Origin: Bacilli bacterium
GTDB lineage: Bacteria > Bacillota_I > Bacilli_A > RF39 > UBA660
Length of the DNA stretch: 6,053 nucleotides
Assembly: GCA_900758895.1 (NCBI GenBank)
Contig: CAAETG010000159.1
Span: 1-6,053 of the forward strand
Direction: 5' to 3'
Below, one piece after another: positions 5,228-6,053 of the stretch. The position numbers and the translations under genes are program-made. The notes beneath the pieces are model-generated. The model had not been told where the DNA came from and did no database searches. It saw only the letters and a list, made by a program, of their open reading frames with translations. Positions within the stretch are counted from its first letter, which is position 1, and each line of letters opens with the position of its first letter.

Positions 5228-5905
5228 ATGCTTGTATGTGGAAAAAATGTGTTAAAAGAAACCCCAACCAATAAAATTCATAAAGTTTATTTAAAAGAAG
5301 GCTTTAAAGACCAAGAAATTCTAACTTACTTAAAAGAAAATAAAATAAAATATGAATTTGCTCCCGAATTTCGTTTAAATAAAATGGTGAGTGAACATCA
5401 TCAAGGAGTAGTAATTGACATAGATGATTATAATTATTATAAATTAGAAGATGTATTAGAGGAAAACTTCTTAGTATGCTTAGATCATTTAGAAGACCCT
5501 CATAATTTAGGAGCAATTATTCGTACTTGTGAATGTGCTGGCATTAAAGGAATCATTATCCCCAAAGATCGTAGTGTTCGGGTCAATGAAACAGTTATGA
5601 AAATAAGTGCCGGTGCAATTAACAATGTTAAAATAGTTCTAGTAAATAATATTAGTGATGCCCTAAAAAAACTCCAAAAGAATTTATTTTTTGTTTATAC
5701 TGCAGATATGGACGGAACTGATTATCGTCATGTTGATTATGCTGATAAAAAAGTGCTTGTAATTGGTGCGGAAGGTAGTGGCGTTAGCAACATTGTTAGA
5801 AAAGTAAGTGATGAAATTATAAGTATTCCCATGTATGGAAAAATCAATAGCTTAAATGCCAGTGTATCAGCCGCTATTTTAATTTATGGTATGATGAAGG
5901 AGTAA
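5228..5905 (+). CDS. rlmB: TrmH/SpoU-family 23S rRNA 2'-O-ribose methyltransferase, RlmB-like
   Basis: RlmB uses S-adenosylmethionine to methylate the 2'-OH of guanosine 2251 (E. coli numbering) in the P loop of 23S rRNA. The 225-aa product has an N-terminal L30e-like substrate-binding domain (about 1-64, with the VCGKNVLKE start matching 'GxNxVxE', and QGVVIDI at its end). A C-terminal SPOUT trefoil-knot domain follows (about 80-225). Motif 1 is LDHLEDPHNLGAIIRT (85-100), with N93 and the conserved Arg99. The segment VNETVMKISAGA (119-130) follows. Motif 2 is VIGAEGSGVSN (178-188). Motif 3 is IPMYGKINSLNASVSAAI (200-217), which forms the SAM-binding knot. The length is slightly short of the usual 240-250 because the N-terminal domain is compact. 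The exact target cannot be proven from sequence, and other TrmH-family roles are possible. AGGTGA four bases upstream supports the start. The sigma-factor gene follows after two bases. Confidence 0.9.
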   Translation: MLVCGKNVLKETPTNKIHKVYLKEGFKDQEILTYLKENKIKYEFAPEFRLNKMVSEHHQGVVIDIDDYNYYKLEDVLEENFLVCLDHLEDPHNLGAIIRTCECAGIKGIIIPKDRSVRVNETVMKISAGAINNVKIVLVNNISDALKKLQKNLFFVYTADMDGTDYRHVDYADKKVLVIGAEGSGVSNIVRKVSDEIISIPMYGKINSLNASVSAAILIYGMMKE

Positions 5906-5907
5906 AA

Positions 5908-6053
5908 ATGGAAGACGAAGAATTAATTAAATTAGCTCTGGAAAATAATGAAGAAGCCAAGAATAAAATTGTGGAAAAATATCGATATATTATTGATATC
6001 TTATTAAAAAAATATCGCAATGTAGCAAGAGAACTAGGAATTGATAAACACGA
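5908..6053 (+). CDS. sigma-70-family RNA polymerase sigma factor, N-terminal fragment (SigH-like), cut by window edge
   Basis: ATG 5908 starts two bases after the rlmB stop, with AAGGAG (5897-5902) five bases upstream and inside the end of rlmB, so the two genes form one operon. The frame is open for 48 codons to the right edge. The peptide begins MEDEELIKLALENNEEAKNK, then IVEKYRYIIDILLKKY and RNVARELGIDKH. This resembles the start of sigma region 2 in Bacillus SigH, which has 'LEDEQVIEK...', then '...YLITKYRNFVR' and '...GADREDIVQEG'. The conserved -10-recognition segment and region 4 lie outside the window, so assignment to SigH rather than another small sigma factor is inferred from the fragment and from the rlmB neighbour. 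Confidence 0.75.
   Translation, partial: MEDEELIKLALENNEEAKNKIVEKYRYIIDILLKKYRNVARELGIDKH

Noticed and set aside
4977..5267. 96-aa open frame on the minus strand
   Set aside because: It lies opposite the 3' end of the phosphoesterase gene, the terminator and the rlmB start; no SD or family match is seen, so it is a shadow of the real genes.
5304..5516. 70-aa open frame on the minus strand
   Set aside because: It lies entirely opposite rlmB, is Leu/Ile-rich as expected for an antisense reading, and has no supporting signals.
1..6053. Mobile element, CRISPR array, toxin-antitoxin pair, tRNA or riboswitch
   Set aside because: No terminal repeats, transposase-like motifs, repeated spacers, tRNA-like cloverleaf or long structured leader could be seen. 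All stretches between genes are under 85 bases and filled by promoters, terminators and SD sites.

Overview
This 6 kb window is an AT-rich, densely packed piece of a bacterial chromosome. It suggests a low-GC Firmicute (Bacillota, class Bacilli or a neighbouring uncultured gut lineage of the RF39/Erysipelotrichales type). The reasons are the strong A/T bias, purine-rich Shine-Dalgarno (SD) sites (AGGAGG, AGGTGA), near-perfect sigma-A promoters, and an rlmB gene directly followed by a SigH-like sigma factor, which recalls the Bacillus rlmB-yacP-sigH neighbourhood. The organism builds peptidoglycan (murD, a SEDS polymerase, a glucosaminidase-like protein), so it is not a wall-less mollicute. Tryptophan is encoded by TGG and TGA ends one gene, so the standard bacterial code fits. 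Taxonomy is inference from family resemblance.

Layout. Minus strand, 1-444: the N-terminal part of an FtsW/RodA-type membrane glycosyltransferase that runs off the left edge. Everything else is on the plus strand. 504-800 is a 98-aa protein of unknown function, divergent from the SEDS gene. 884-1486 is a membrane-anchored GH73-like muramidase/glucosaminidase behind its own near-consensus promoter. 1533-2861 is murD, and 2863-3765 is a compact alpha-amylase (GH13) without signal peptide or C-terminal domain; the two are almost certainly cotranscribed and translationally coupled. 3844-5169 is a three-part protein: a sigma-region-4-like N-terminus, a winged-helix-like module and a metallophosphoesterase. 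It lies behind a perfect-consensus promoter. 5228-5905 is rlmB, encoding a 23S rRNA ribose methyltransferase, and 5908-6053 is the start of a sigma-70-family factor that runs off the right edge.

How they fit together. The left half concerns cell-wall synthesis and remodelling (SEDS polymerase, glucosaminidase-like protein, MurD), with a cytosolic glucan-active enzyme attached to murD. The right half concerns information processing (possible nucleic-acid-binding phosphoesterase, rRNA methylation, sigma factor). Control signals are very compact. One promoter sits inside the terminator of the preceding operon. Another uses the terminator's 3' arm as its -35 region. murD and rlmB share a layout in which the predicted transcript begins at the SD sequence itself.

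No RNA genes, mobile elements, CRISPR arrays or long repeats were found, and no gene-free stretch exceeds about 85 bases. The most unusual item is the 441-aa fusion protein at 3844-5169. I see no clear evidence of a defence or mobile system.
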